The notes beneath the pieces were generated by a model. The model was not told where the DNA came from. It worked only from the letters and a program-made list of their open reading frames with translations, and made no database searches. The translations under genes and the position numbers were made by a program. From Chryseobacterium mulctrae (GTDB taxonomy: Bacteria; Bacteroidota; Bacteroidia; Flavobacteriales; Weeksellaceae), in NCBI RefSeq assembly GCF_006175945.1, contig NZ_VAJL01000001.1, forward strand, positions 4,101,001-4,165,000: a stretch of DNA of 64,000 nucleotides, given 5' to 3'. This document shows positions 55,732 through 64,000 of this stretch, one piece after another; position 1 is the first letter of the stretch, and each line of letters opens with the position of its first letter.

Positions 55732-56713
55732 ACCTGTTGTGCATTTAGGAATTAAACAATAAAAGATTGTTCATTTGGTTCAAAAACCGTATATTTATTT
55801 GACTACCAATCATTTAAATACATGAACAATCTTATTCAAAACTACAAAATTATTTTAGAAGAATTGATAAATACTTGCAGTCATATTAAGACTAAACCTC
55901 AGATCAGAGTTCCAAAACTTTCTGATTTAGAACTTGTAGCTTTAAATATTACAGCAGAATATATGTCGATAAACTCTGAATTACAACTGTTTAGATACAT
56001 TTCAAAAACAGAATTAGAACAAAAAATAGAAAGAAGCGTTTATAACAGAAGAAAGCGAAAATTGTTTTTCTACTTAGAAGAAATACGCAGAGTTTTGAGT
56101 GCAAAGTTTTCTGATTTTACAAACGTTTTTATTGTTGATTCAACACCATTGGAGATATGTAAAATAAGTAGGGCAAATCGCAGTGGAATTTGTTCCACAG
56201 AAAATATTCGTCCGGAATTTGGATATTGTGCTGCACAAAAAACACGATATTTCGGCTATAAATTACATGCTGTCTGCGACAAAAACGGTGTTTTTCATTC
56301 CTTCGATTTTTCTCCGGCAAACGTTCATGACATAAATTATCTGAAGGATATAAAAGAAAACTTCAAAAACTGTTTACTGATAGGCGACAGAGGATATATT
56401 AGCGAAAAATTAAGGGTTGATCTGTTCAATTACTCAAACATTAAACTTTCTGTTCCAATGAGAAAAAATCAACATGAATTTGTATCGTTTTCGAAAGTAA
56501 AATCTAAAATTAGAAAACGGATTGAAACAGCTATATCACAACTGAGCGGACAATTTTTACTACACATCAATTTAGCAAAAACTTTTGAAGGGTTGGCAAC
56601 CAGAATTACCTCTAAAATCACTTCTTTTACAATGATACAATATCTTAATTTCTTTATATTTAAAAGAAGTTTAAACAAAATAAAAATTAATTTATCCTAA
56701 ATGCACAACAGGT
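55732..56713 (+). mobile_element. IS982-family insertion sequence (982 bp)
   Basis: A complete element: terminal inverted repeats ACCTGTTGTGCATTTAGGA (left) and its complement at the right end match perfectly over at least 19 bp, target duplication TAATCTA on both sides, and an intact transposase. Perfect ends and duplication imply a recent insertion. Total 982 bp fits the IS982 family. Confidence 0.93.
55822..56700 (+). CDS. IS982-family transposase
   Basis: A 292-residue DDE transposase. Asp positions are in VFIVDSTPLEICK, DFSPANVHDINYL and LLIGDRGYISEKLR, and the C-terminal helical region follows. The domain order and length fit IS982 transposases. Its stop codon lies inside the right inverted repeat. 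The frame is complete, so the element may still be mobile. Confidence 0.92.
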   Translation: MNNLIQNYKIILEELINTCSHIKTKPQIRVPKLSDLELVALNITAEYMSINSELQLFRYISKTELEQKIERSVYNRRKRKLFFYLEEIRRVLSAKFSDFTNVFIVDSTPLEICKISRANRSGICSTENIRPEFGYCAAQKTRYFGYKLHAVCDKNGVFHSFDFSPANVHDINYLKDIKENFKNCLLIGDRGYISEKLRVDLFNYSNIKLSVPMRKNQHEFVSFSKVKSKIRKRIETAISQLSGQFLLHINLAKTFEGLATRITSKITSFTMIQYLNFFIFKRSLNKIKINLS

Positions 56714-56720
56714 TAATCTA
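56714..56720 (+). repeat. IS982 target-site duplication, right copy
   Basis: TAATCTA, identical to 55725-55731. Confidence 0.9.
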
Positions 56721-58198
56721 TTATTAACGGAAATTGCGAGTAAAGCAAATCAAAATTTTTCAGAAGGATATAACAAAATTTTCTTACCAACTTTAAGAAC
56801 AGCTCATTCTCTATTTGAAAGTAAGGGTGGTGACAATTATTCAAAAATTTCAAAAGACATATTTAAACAAACAATTTCTCATACTCATAAATTAAAATCG
56901 GATGAAAATTTTGAGATTTTTACAGGTTTAGATTTATATTATCAAATTGTAAATATCAGAAACGATGTAAAGGAAAAAAGAGAATCTTTTGAAAAATTTG
57001 AAGAATTTCTTTCCGAGAACTTTTTTCAAAATAAAAAAATCGAAATCGTTGCTAAATTTAATATTTATCATAAACATGATGGCAAAGACGATTCTGAAAT
57101 AATCAATGTTTATATTGATGGAGAAAGTAAAGATTTGCATGAATTGGGCGATGGAATTCAGGCATTATTTATTTTAATGTATAAAATCTATACTTGTGAG
57201 AATGAGAGTTTGATTTTCATTGATGAACCTGAAATTAATCTTCATCCCGGAATGCAGCGATTGTTCTTAGAACAGATTACGACCAATAAATTTCTTAAAG
57301 AAAAGAACTTAACTTATTTTATTTCTACACATTCCAATCACTTTTTAGATCTTACCATTGAAAAAGATGATATTTCTATTTTTCTTTTTAATAAAGTAAA
57401 TAAGGATAAATTCGTTGTTAAGAATGTTAATCATGGAGATAATTCAGCTCTTCAATATTTAGGGGTGACCAATTCTTCAGTATTTCTAGCTAACTGCTCG
57501 ATTTGGGTTGAAGGAATTTCAGATCGAAATTATTTAAAAGCTTTCTTAAAAGCATATTGTAAGAATATTGGAAAAACTTATCCTAAAGAAGATATAGAGT
57601 TTGCTTTCATCGAATATGCGGGAAGTAACATTGATCACTATAATTTTGATGAAGATGAATTAAAAGAAAAAATTAATGCTTTTTCAATCAACAATAAGAT
57701 ATTTTTGATTTCTGACTACGATGGTGAGTATAAAAATAATAAGCATCAAGTTTATGAGGAAATTACAAAAGAGAATGAAAATTTTTACTATCAAACTACC
57801 AAAGATTATAAAGAAATAGAAAATGTTTTACCATTTAAAGTGTGGGCTAAAACCCTCATTTATTTCTGTGATAAAAGAAAACTAAAAATTGAAGATGAAA
57901 AAGAAAGAATTCAAAATGAAATTTTAGAATCTTTAAAAAGTAAAAAAGAGAGTACATATAAAGAATCGTACATCGGGAAATTACTAAATGAAATTAAAAC
58001 TGATATTCCAGAGCTAAATAAAATTTGGGATAAAGCTGAAGGTACTTTAATGAATAAAGCAGAAGTAAGCTACAAGGTTCTGGAATTAACGGAAAAAGAA
58101 GAAGTTACTTGGGAAGACTTTAAAGACAATGATAAAATTGTTTCTATTACAACAGAAATATTTGATTTTATTCAAAAATTCAATTATAAATAAATCAT

Positions 58199-58229
58199 TT
58201 TCAAATCCACCGTAAAATCACTATATTTG
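58199..58229 (+). promoter_or_regulatory. ychF: Promoter of ychF
   Basis: TTTC at 58199-58202, 19 nt, then TATATTTG at 58222-58229. The -7 box is a full match and the -33 has one mismatch. ATG is 63 nt downstream. Confidence 0.6.
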
Positions 58230-58292
58230 CACGCTGAAAGTGAAAGGTAATATCGCCTTAAACTTTAAACCTTAAACTTTGAATCTAACGTT

Positions 58293-59384
58293 ATGAAATG
58301 TGGAATCGTAGGCTTACCAAATGTAGGTAAATCAACTCTTTTTAACTGCTTAAGCAATGCTAAAGCGCAGTCTGCCAATTATCCATTCTGTACTATCGAA
58401 CCGAACTTAGGAACGGTTTCTGTACCGGATCAGAGATTATTTGAGCTTGAAAAACTGGTAAACCCTGAAAGAGTTTTGCCTGCTGTTGTAGAGATCGTAG
58501 ATATTGCTGGTCTTGTAAAAGGAGCGAGTAAAGGAGAAGGTTTAGGAAACCAGTTCTTGGCAAACATTCGTGAGTGTGAAGCGATTATTCATGTTTTAAG
58601 ATGTTTTGATAACGGAAATATTATTCATGTTGAAGGTTCTGTAGATCCTTTAAGAGATAAAGAAATTATCGATATCGAGCTTCAGTTAAAAGATATGGAA
58701 ACAGTTGGTAAAGCTGTTGACAAAGCGAAGAAGTTTATTAAATCTGGTAAGAAAGAAGATTTATTGACATACGAGACACTTCAAAATCTTCAGAAACATC
58801 TTGAAGATGGTAGAAATGCAAGAGAATTTGCGATGGATGATTTTGCAAAATCAATCATTGGTGAAGTTCAGCTTTTGACTAATAAGCCGGTTCTTTACGT
58901 TTGTAATGTGGATGAAAATTCAATCAAAAACGGAAACGAGTGGATTGCAAAAATTGATGAAATGGCTAAAAGCGAAGGTGCTGAAACAGTAGTTTTAGCA
59001 GCTCAGATCGAAGCTGATATTAATGAACTTGAAACTTTCGAAGAAAGAGAAATTTTCTTGGAAGAATTAGGTCTTACAGAACCTGGAGTAAACCGTTTAA
59101 TCAGAAAAGCTTACGATTTATTAAAGCTTCAGACGTATTTTACAGCAGGTGTAAAAGAAGTAAGAGCTTGGACAATCGGACAAGGTTGGACTGCTCCTCA
59201 AGCTGCAGGAGTAATTCACACAGATTTCGAAAAAGGTTTCATCCGTGCGGAAGTAATCAGATACAATGATTATGTAACGTATGGCTCTGAGGCAAAAGTA
59301 AAAGAAGCTGGAAAGCTTTCTGTAGAAGGTAAAGAATACATCGTTCAGGACGGTGATGTAATGCACTTCAGATTTAATGTTTAA
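58293..59384 (+). CDS. ychF: Ribosome-associated ATPase YchF
   Basis: A 363-residue Obg-like P-loop ATPase. The opening MKCGIVGLPNVGKSTLFNCLSNAKAQSANYPFCTIEPNLG contains the G1 loop and the YchF signature; VEIVDIAGLVKGASKGEGLGNQFLANIRE is the G3 region. The C-terminal TGS domain (TYFTAGVKEVRAWTIGQG, GVIHTDFEKGFIRAEV) follows. It binds ribosomes and responds to oxidative stress. Terminator follows at 59420. Confidence 0.97.
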   Translation: MKCGIVGLPNVGKSTLFNCLSNAKAQSANYPFCTIEPNLGTVSVPDQRLFELEKLVNPERVLPAVVEIVDIAGLVKGASKGEGLGNQFLANIRECEAIIHVLRCFDNGNIIHVEGSVDPLRDKEIIDIELQLKDMETVGKAVDKAKKFIKSGKKEDLLTYETLQNLQKHLEDGRNAREFAMDDFAKSIIGEVQLLTNKPVLYVCNVDENSIKNGNEWIAKIDEMAKSEGAETVVLAAQIEADINELETFEEREIFLEELGLTEPGVNRLIRKAYDLLKLQTYFTAGVKEVRAWTIGQGWTAPQAAGVIHTDFEKGFIRAEVIRYNDYVTYGSEAKVKEAGKLSVEGKEYIVQDGDVMHFRFNV

Positions 59385-59419
59385 AAATATTAAAAGTTAG
59401 TTATATAGTATTTTAAAAT

Positions 59420-59449
59420 ACGCTTCCATGAATTTGGGAGCGTTTTTTT
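59420..59449 (+). terminator. Rho-independent terminator after ychF
   Basis: A stem ACGCTTCCA paired with TGGGAGCGT (one G-U), then T-run. Confidence 0.85.
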
Positions 59450-59475
59450 ATTATTTTTAAAGAAAATTAATAATC

Positions 59476-60519
59476 TTGAAATATCTAGTCTTTTTACTGT
59501 TCGTTTTTTCATGTTCTAAAAATGAAGAACAGACCAATTGTTTTAATGATAAATCTGAAACACTGAATCCTGAAGAGAAAATACCGCAAACTGTTACAGG
59601 CATTCTTGCTCACAAACCTGAATATCTTCAAATTGTTGATTTAAAAAACTTTAGAACATTTAAAGAAGACAGTATCTATGAACATGACTTTAGGATACAG
59701 GCTTCTGAAATTCAAAAATATAATAAAGATTTCGGCATTTTTGATTATAAATTTGAACGTCAGTTTATATGCTTTGCAAAACAGGAAGTTGGGGATACTT
59801 TGTATTCTTTGGCAAAAAATGATGCAGGTTATTGGCTGCTGAAAATTCAAAACCGTATTCCTTATGCGTATTTTCTGGGTCTAAGTTTTAATCAGTATTA
59901 CATCAATATTATTCAGGAAAAGCCAATTATTCAGGATGGATTTCTGCAAATGGAGGGAAGTTTTGCTGAAAAAATCAAGAAACATTATTCTTCGGCAATT
60001 GAAGACGGAAAGTTGTTTAAAATAAAATTAGAAGATTTAATAAAAGATACCGATAAGGATGGCTATAATGATATTTTTGAGCGTAGTTTTGGCTTAAATC
60101 CAAATAATAAAGATTCGGATGGCGATGGATTAAATGATCTAGATGATATGAATCCTTTGTATAAATCTGAGAAAAATAAATTTTCAGAACTTTATCAGCG
60201 TGCTCTTCCGATTCCTTTTTCAGAAAGAAATTATAAAAAGCTGTATTACACAATCAATTTTTATAACAGCGACTGTAATTATTTTCATCAGGTTGATCCG
60301 TATATCAGAACGATATTTGTTTCTGAAGACCAGAAGAAAAAGACCGATTACCTTTCTGTTACTGACGTAATTAAGAATAAGATTATTAAAATTACCAAAA
60401 GCGATAAAAATCCAAATCTTTTCTATGTTTATGAAGAAACAAAAAGCGGAACATTAAGTTATTGTAAAGAGTTTAAAGGTGGAAAATGGGAATCTATAAA
60501 TGCAGGAGAATGTCTGTAG
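59476..60519 (+). CDS. Lipoprotein with thrombospondin type 3-like calcium repeats
   Basis: A 347-residue lipoprotein starting at TTG 59476 (YLVFLLFVFSCSK, Cys near 13). Around residue 195-225 it carries DTDKDGYNDIFERSFGLNPNNKDSDGDGLNDLDDMNP, two TSP3/EF-hand-like DxDxDG repeats that bind calcium. The N-terminal region (KPEYLQIVDLKNF and IPYAYFLGLSFNQYYIN) and the C-terminal region are not recognised. Outer-membrane surface display by the lipid anchor is likely. No ATG is suitable for this lipobox, so the TTG is accepted. Confidence 0.8.
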   Translation: MKYLVFLLFVFSCSKNEEQTNCFNDKSETLNPEEKIPQTVTGILAHKPEYLQIVDLKNFRTFKEDSIYEHDFRIQASEIQKYNKDFGIFDYKFERQFICFAKQEVGDTLYSLAKNDAGYWLLKIQNRIPYAYFLGLSFNQYYINIIQEKPIIQDGFLQMEGSFAEKIKKHYSSAIEDGKLFKIKLEDLIKDTDKDGYNDIFERSFGLNPNNKDSDGDGLNDLDDMNPLYKSEKNKFSELYQRALPIPFSERNYKKLYYTINFYNSDCNYFHQVDPYIRTIFVSEDQKKKTDYLSVTDVIKNKIIKITKSDKNPNLFYVYEETKSGTLSYCKEFKGGKWESINAGECL

Positions 60520-60563
60520 AATTATAAGTTCTTCCTATATTTGAATTATACAAATTCCGAATC

Positions 60564-61502
60564 ATGGAAAAATTAGCTCATGCTTCTCTGGAAGATTTTT
60601 ATCTTGAAATGACCAAAGGGTTGGGAAAAGATATGGAAAGTATCTTTCCAAAAGGTCTTCACAAAGATATTGGCCATTTTAATGTGTTTGATATTGCGCA
60701 GACGATTGCCAATGTCAAAAAGACTTCCGAAATGCCCTACAACAGGAGGAAATATTATAAAATAAGTTTAATAAGAGGGAAAAACAGAGCGGAATATGCA
60801 GATAAAGTGATCTCCATAAAAAAGAATGCTTTGCTTTTTGCAACCCCGAAAGTTCCTTATCATTATGTACCTGAAGATGAGAATCAGTCTGGGAATTTCT
60901 GTGTTTTTACTGCGGATTTTTTCACTAAAAATTCTTCGAAAAATATTCTTGAAGATTTGCCTTTATTTCAACCTGGTACCATTCCTGTTTTTGAAATTGA
61001 TGACGAACTAGCCGATGAAATTGATTTGCTTTTCGGAAAAATTAAAAAAGAAATCGATTCTGATTATGAATTTAAATATGATTTAATCCGAAATTATGTT
61101 TCAGAACTGATTCATTACGGGCAAAAATTACAGCCTGCAGAAAAAGTCCACAATACTCATAATGCTTCATTGAGAGTGGTTTCATTGTTTATGGAATTAT
61201 TAGAAAGACAGTTTCCTGTTGAATCTCAGAATCAAAGAATTCAACTGAGAGTTGCGAATGATTTTGCTGAAAGACTATCAATTCACGTTTATTATTTAAA
61301 TAAAAATTTAAAAGAAAATACAGGTAAAACCACCACCGAATTTATCGCAGACCGGATTATTCAGGAAGCTAAGATTCTTTTAAAACAAACCAACTGGAAT
61401 GTCTCTGAAATTTCTTACGCTTTAGGTTTTGAAGAGGTGGCTCACTTCTCCAATTTTTTCAAACGTAAAACTTCATTGGCACCAATGGAATTTCGGTCTT
61501 GA
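60564..61502 (+). CDS. AraC-family transcriptional regulator, second copy
   Basis: A 312-residue AraC-type regulator with an N-terminal cupin-like sensor (KISLIRGKNRAEYADKVISIKKNALLFATPKVPYHYVPE) and C-terminal HTH pair (LSIHVYYLNKNLKENTGKTTTEFI and VSEISYALGFEEVAHFSNFFKRKTSLAPMEFR). The SDR gene begins 84 nt downstream in the same direction, so it likely controls it. Confidence 0.86.
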   Translation: MEKLAHASLEDFYLEMTKGLGKDMESIFPKGLHKDIGHFNVFDIAQTIANVKKTSEMPYNRRKYYKISLIRGKNRAEYADKVISIKKNALLFATPKVPYHYVPEDENQSGNFCVFTADFFTKNSSKNILEDLPLFQPGTIPVFEIDDELADEIDLLFGKIKKEIDSDYEFKYDLIRNYVSELIHYGQKLQPAEKVHNTHNASLRVVSLFMELLERQFPVESQNQRIQLRVANDFAERLSIHVYYLNKNLKENTGKTTTEFIADRIIQEAKILLKQTNWNVSEISYALGFEEVAHFSNFFKRKTSLAPMEFRS

Positions 61503-61586
61503 TTTGAATTTTGCAAATTTCAGATTGATTGGAGTAAACAAATTCGTTTGAAATTGACTCAACTTTGTACCATCAAAAAATCAAAT

Positions 61587-62351
61587 ATGAATAACAGAAC
61601 AAAAATTGCCCTAGTAACAGGAGGAAGTAGAGGTTTAGGTAAAAACTCAGCTTTAAAAATCGCAGAAAAAGGATTGGATGTAATTATTACTTACAATTCA
61701 AATAAAGAAGAAGCGGATAAAACCGTAGCAGAAATTCAGGCTTTAGGAAGAAAAGCAATTGCATATCAACTGAATACAAAAGATGTGAGATCATTCGATG
61801 AATTTGTTAAAAAAGTAGGTGATCATTTAGAAGAAAATACGGGAAGCCGAAATATTGATTTTCTTATTAATAATGCCGGAACGGCTTTATATTCGCCGAT
61901 TGCAGATGTTACAGAAGAGCAGTTGGATGATATGGTAAATATTCATTTTAAAGGAGTTTTCTTCCTGACTCAGAAATTTTTACCATTTATGAATGATAAC
62001 GGTGGAATTATCAATCTTTCTTCAGGTTTGGCGAGATTTGCAATGCCTGGTTCGTCGGTTTACGGTTCTATGAAAGCAGCAGTTGACCAATTAAGCAAAT
62101 ACATGGCGAAAGAATTAGGCGCAAGAAAAATTAAAGTCAATGCTGTTGCACCGGGAGCGATCGAAACCGATTTTGGTGGCGGAAGAACAAGAGATGATGA
62201 ACATGTAAACGCTATGGTTGCTGGTAATACGGCTTTAGGAAGAGCTGGTTTGCCGGATGATATCGGTGGAGTAGTAGCTTTTTTATGCACCGATGATGCA
62301 GGTTGGATTACCGCACAAAGAATTGAAGTTTCCGGCGGAATGTTTTTCTAA
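61587..62351 (+). CDS. SDR-family oxidoreductase
   Basis: A 254-residue short-chain dehydrogenase. The nucleotide loop is VTGGSRGLGKN, followed by FLINNAGTALYSPIADV, the active-site Ser in NLSSGLAR, and the Tyr-Lys catalytic pair in SVYGSMKAAVDQLS. IKVNAVAPGAIETDF and the C-terminal GWITAQRIEVSGGMF complete the pattern. NAD(P)-dependent; substrate unknown. ATG 61587 is preferred over the upstream start at 61548. Located after an AraC regulator. Confidence 0.9.
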   Translation: MNNRTKIALVTGGSRGLGKNSALKIAEKGLDVIITYNSNKEEADKTVAEIQALGRKAIAYQLNTKDVRSFDEFVKKVGDHLEENTGSRNIDFLINNAGTALYSPIADVTEEQLDDMVNIHFKGVFFLTQKFLPFMNDNGGIINLSSGLARFAMPGSSVYGSMKAAVDQLSKYMAKELGARKIKVNAVAPGAIETDFGGGRTRDDEHVNAMVAGNTALGRAGLPDDIGGVVAFLCTDDAGWITAQRIEVSGGMFF

Positions 62352-62658
62352 AAATAAATTTTATTTCTCTCGCAGTTTTTTTTATCGCGTAATCAGCTCA
62401 ATCTGCGAGAGATTTTTATTTAAAGCATTCTCCAATTTTCTGTATTACCAAAAATGACTTAGGAAATGGAGGCGTTAAGAAAATAAAATTTATGAACGTT
62501 AAGAAAATTCTTCTGTTCGAAGCGCGACGAAAATTCGAAAGTAAAACAATTGAGAATCGCGCAAGTTTAGAATTTTTAGAGAATAAAATTTATTTTTAGC
62601 CGACAGTTCCAGTCTTGAATTTTTGTTTCTTTTGTTTCAAGACAAAAGAAAAATTACT
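62352..62658 (+). repeat. Repeat-bearing spacer after the SDR gene
   Basis: A 307-bp non-coding region. TCTCTCGCAG (62366-62375) pairs with CTGCGAGAGA (62403-62412), a 10-bp stem and then T tail, so it terminates the SDR transcript and repeats the CTCGCAG element at 49271. The rest, including a TTGAATTTTTGTTTC segment ending in CAAGACAAAAG, looks like an interspersed repeat; no gene is seen. Confidence 0.6.
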
Positions 62659-63807
62659 TTAAATTTTCGCTAAATTTTCAATCGCCCTTTCTAAGGTTTC
62701 ATTCTTCTTTGCAAAACATAATCTAATCACATTTTCATTCAGTTTATCTTTATAAAAAGCCGAAAACGGAATACTTGCCACTTTATGGTTGATCGTTAAT
62801 TCTGTAGCGAAATCAAAATCATTTTTATCTGAAATTTTGTCGTATTTCAAAGCCTGAAAATAAGTTCCTTCACAATCGAGAAGTTCAAATGAAGTTTGTA
62901 CTAAACCCTGTCTCAGAAAATCTCTTTTTTCCTGAAAAAACTGATTAAGTTGATTATAATGTTCGTCATTTTTCATGTATTCCGCCAACGCCATTTGAAG
63001 TGGAGTATTCACACAAAAAACATTGAACTGATGTACCTTTCTGAATTCATCCGTCAAAGCTTTCGGAGCAGCACAATATCCAATTTTCCAGCCTGTGATA
63101 TGGAATAATTTTCCGAAAGAGGCAACTAAAATACTTCTTTCTTTTAGTTCAGGATATTTGCAAATGCTTAAGTGTTTGTTTCCATCAAACACGATGTTTT
63201 CATACACTTCATCACTCAAAATTAAAATATTAGTGTCTTGTACAATTTTGATTAATTCCTGAATGTCATTTTCTTTTAAAATCTTTCCTGAAGGATTATT
63301 CGGATTATTCAGAATAATCATTTTTGTTTTTTCTGAAACTAAATTTTTCACAACCTTCCAATCGATTTCATAATCCGGAGCTTTCATTTGAAAACGTTTT
63401 ACAATTCCTCCGAAAAGCTCTATGGTCGGTTCGTAACAGTCATAAGCGGGTTCAAAAATAATCACTTCATCATTTTTCTGAATGAAAGTGGCAATCGCAG
63501 TGAAAATTGCCTGAGTTCCGCCTGCTGTAATCGTAATTTCAGTTTCGGGATGGTAAATCGCTTGATGACTGTTCTCAATTTTTCTTGCAATTTCCTCTTT
63601 TAAACCCATAATTCCCCCTAAAGGAGCGTATTGATTAAACCCTTTTTTAATGAAATCATTTGCTAAATTCAGTAATTCTGAATCTGTTTCAAAATCGGGA
63701 AAACCTTGTGAAAGGTTAATTGCCTGATGTTGATTGGCGAGTTGAGACATTTGGGTAAATATGGTGGTTCCTACGTTAGGAAGTTTCGAAGAAGGAAGTT
63801 GTATCAT
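62659..63807 (-). CDS. Methionine-type aminotransferase (PLP-dependent)
   Basis: A 382-residue class I/II aminotransferase. It starts SKLPNVGTTIFTQMSQLANQHQAINLSQGFPDFETD, the pattern of YbdL-like methionine aminotransferases. NNPNNPSGKIL is the PLP-phosphate region and SFGKLFHITGWKIGY holds the Schiff-base Lys. It transaminates aromatic amino acids, methionine or 2-oxo-4-methylthiobutyrate in salvage. Aspartate aminotransferase is the alternative. Monocistronic, convergent with the SDR gene. Confidence 0.87.
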   Translation of the reverse strand: MIQLPSSKLPNVGTTIFTQMSQLANQHQAINLSQGFPDFETDSELLNLANDFIKKGFNQYAPLGGIMGLKEEIARKIENSHQAIYHPETEITITAGGTQAIFTAIATFIQKNDEVIIFEPAYDCYEPTIELFGGIVKRFQMKAPDYEIDWKVVKNLVSEKTKMIILNNPNNPSGKILKENDIQELIKIVQDTNILILSDEVYENIVFDGNKHLSICKYPELKERSILVASFGKLFHITGWKIGYCAAPKALTDEFRKVHQFNVFCVNTPLQMALAEYMKNDEHYNQLNQFFQEKRDFLRQGLVQTSFELLDCEGTYFQALKYDKISDKNDFDFATELTINHKVASIPFSAFYKDKLNENVIRLCFAKKNETLERAIENLAKI

Positions 63808-64000
63808 TTAAAAATTCTTTATGAATCTAAATTAGGGGAAATTTTCAAATATTCTAAAGTAAATTTCAAGAAATATGTTGTTGTAATATTAGAGCCTGTT
63901 TAAATTTTATTCAATAAATTTTTTATAGTGGATAATTTTACCATATTTTCAGAATTTTCCATTAGTAATTCGTAATTCCTGCATAATCTCCTGTCGTTAT

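Larger units (their letters stand above)
55249..58193 (+). pseudogene. OLD-like ATPase/TOPRIM nuclease interrupted by IS982 element
   Basis: The gene is split by an insertion sequence at 55732. Removing the element plus one 7-bp target copy joins 161 codons (55249-55731) to 491 (56721-58193) in frame, giving 651 residues with no other stop. The protein has Walker A IGANNSGKS (residues 40-48), an ABC-type signature region (LHELGDGIQALF), Walker B LIFIDEPEINLHP (Asp329-Glu330) and ISTHSNHFLD. A C-terminal TOPRIM follows with VEGISDRNYL (Glu425) and ISDYDGEYK (Asp493, Asp495). This is the OLD nuclease layout seen in phage-defence genes. As it stands it is inactive. Confidence 0.85.

Noticed and set aside
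55249..58193. A complete Gabija-like two-gene defence system
   Set aside because: No UvrD-type helicase gene flanks the OLD-like gene; the neighbours are ferritin and ychF.

Overview
The window reads as a chromosomal segment of a low-GC member of the Bacteroidota, class Flavobacteriia, most like Chryseobacterium and its relatives (Weeksellaceae). The lineage rests on several independent signs: Bacteroidota-type promoters (TTTG about 19 nt upstream of TAnnTTTG), a PorT type IX secretion gene directly behind menG/ubiE, a short-chain-type threonine dehydrogenase, DUF3857 transglutaminase pairs, small GG-leader peptides, and the near absence of Shine-Dalgarno sequences. There is no rRNA, tRNA, CRISPR array or prophage. 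Most of the window is core chromosome.

Layout. 1-9.2 kb: truncated cydA (minus), gyrB, two adjoining DUF3857/transglutaminase exported proteins, a DUF3298 lipoprotein and a lipid kinase. 9.3-12.9 kb: a minus-strand run ggt-dctA-VOC lipoprotein. 12.9-22 kb: threonine dehydrogenase, a catalytically degenerate polysaccharide deacetylase, a metallophosphoesterase and a KAS III enzyme (minus), then a membrane-anchored protein, menG/ubiE and porT, a coiled-coil gene with zapA, a 6S RNA candidate and rny. 22-22.7 kb: two tandem duplicated GG-leader peptide genes with six cysteines each. 22.7-31.4 kb: housekeeping genes (thioesterase, ArsC-like, gcvT, idi, HAD protein, serA, mscL, nnr, lgt with an N-terminal extension, yidD). 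31.5-39.5 kb: rarA, a DUF2339 membrane protein, a thioesterase, dnaA, a low-molecular-weight phosphatase and an RsmI-like methylase. 39.6-47 kb: DUF4349 and DUF2891 proteins, then an AraC regulator beside a TolC-HlyD-MFS tripartite exporter. 47-53 kb: an exported PEP-synthase-like protein, a DUF4956 membrane protein and a VWA/MoxR-type AAA pair. 53-64 kb: a frameshifted DUF6438 lipoprotein, a methyltransferase, ferritin, an OLD-like ATPase/TOPRIM gene split by an IS982-family element, ychF, a calcium-repeat lipoprotein, AraC with SDR, and a methionine-type aminotransferase.

The accessory items that stand out are: (i) the OLD-like, defence-type gene cut by a 982-bp IS982 element with a perfect 7-bp target duplication, where removing the element restores one 651-codon reading frame; (ii) the tandem Cys-rich GG-leader peptides with duplicated promoters and terminators and no maturation genes beside them; (iii) an exported protein carrying PEP-synthase-type ATP-grasp and phosphohistidine domains in swapped order; (iv) a 6S RNA recognisable by its 14-bp closing stem between zapA and rny. 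Intergenic spacers also carry several families of dispersed hairpin repeats. Several long open frames begin inside terminators or -7 boxes, so their starts were moved to internal ATGs.
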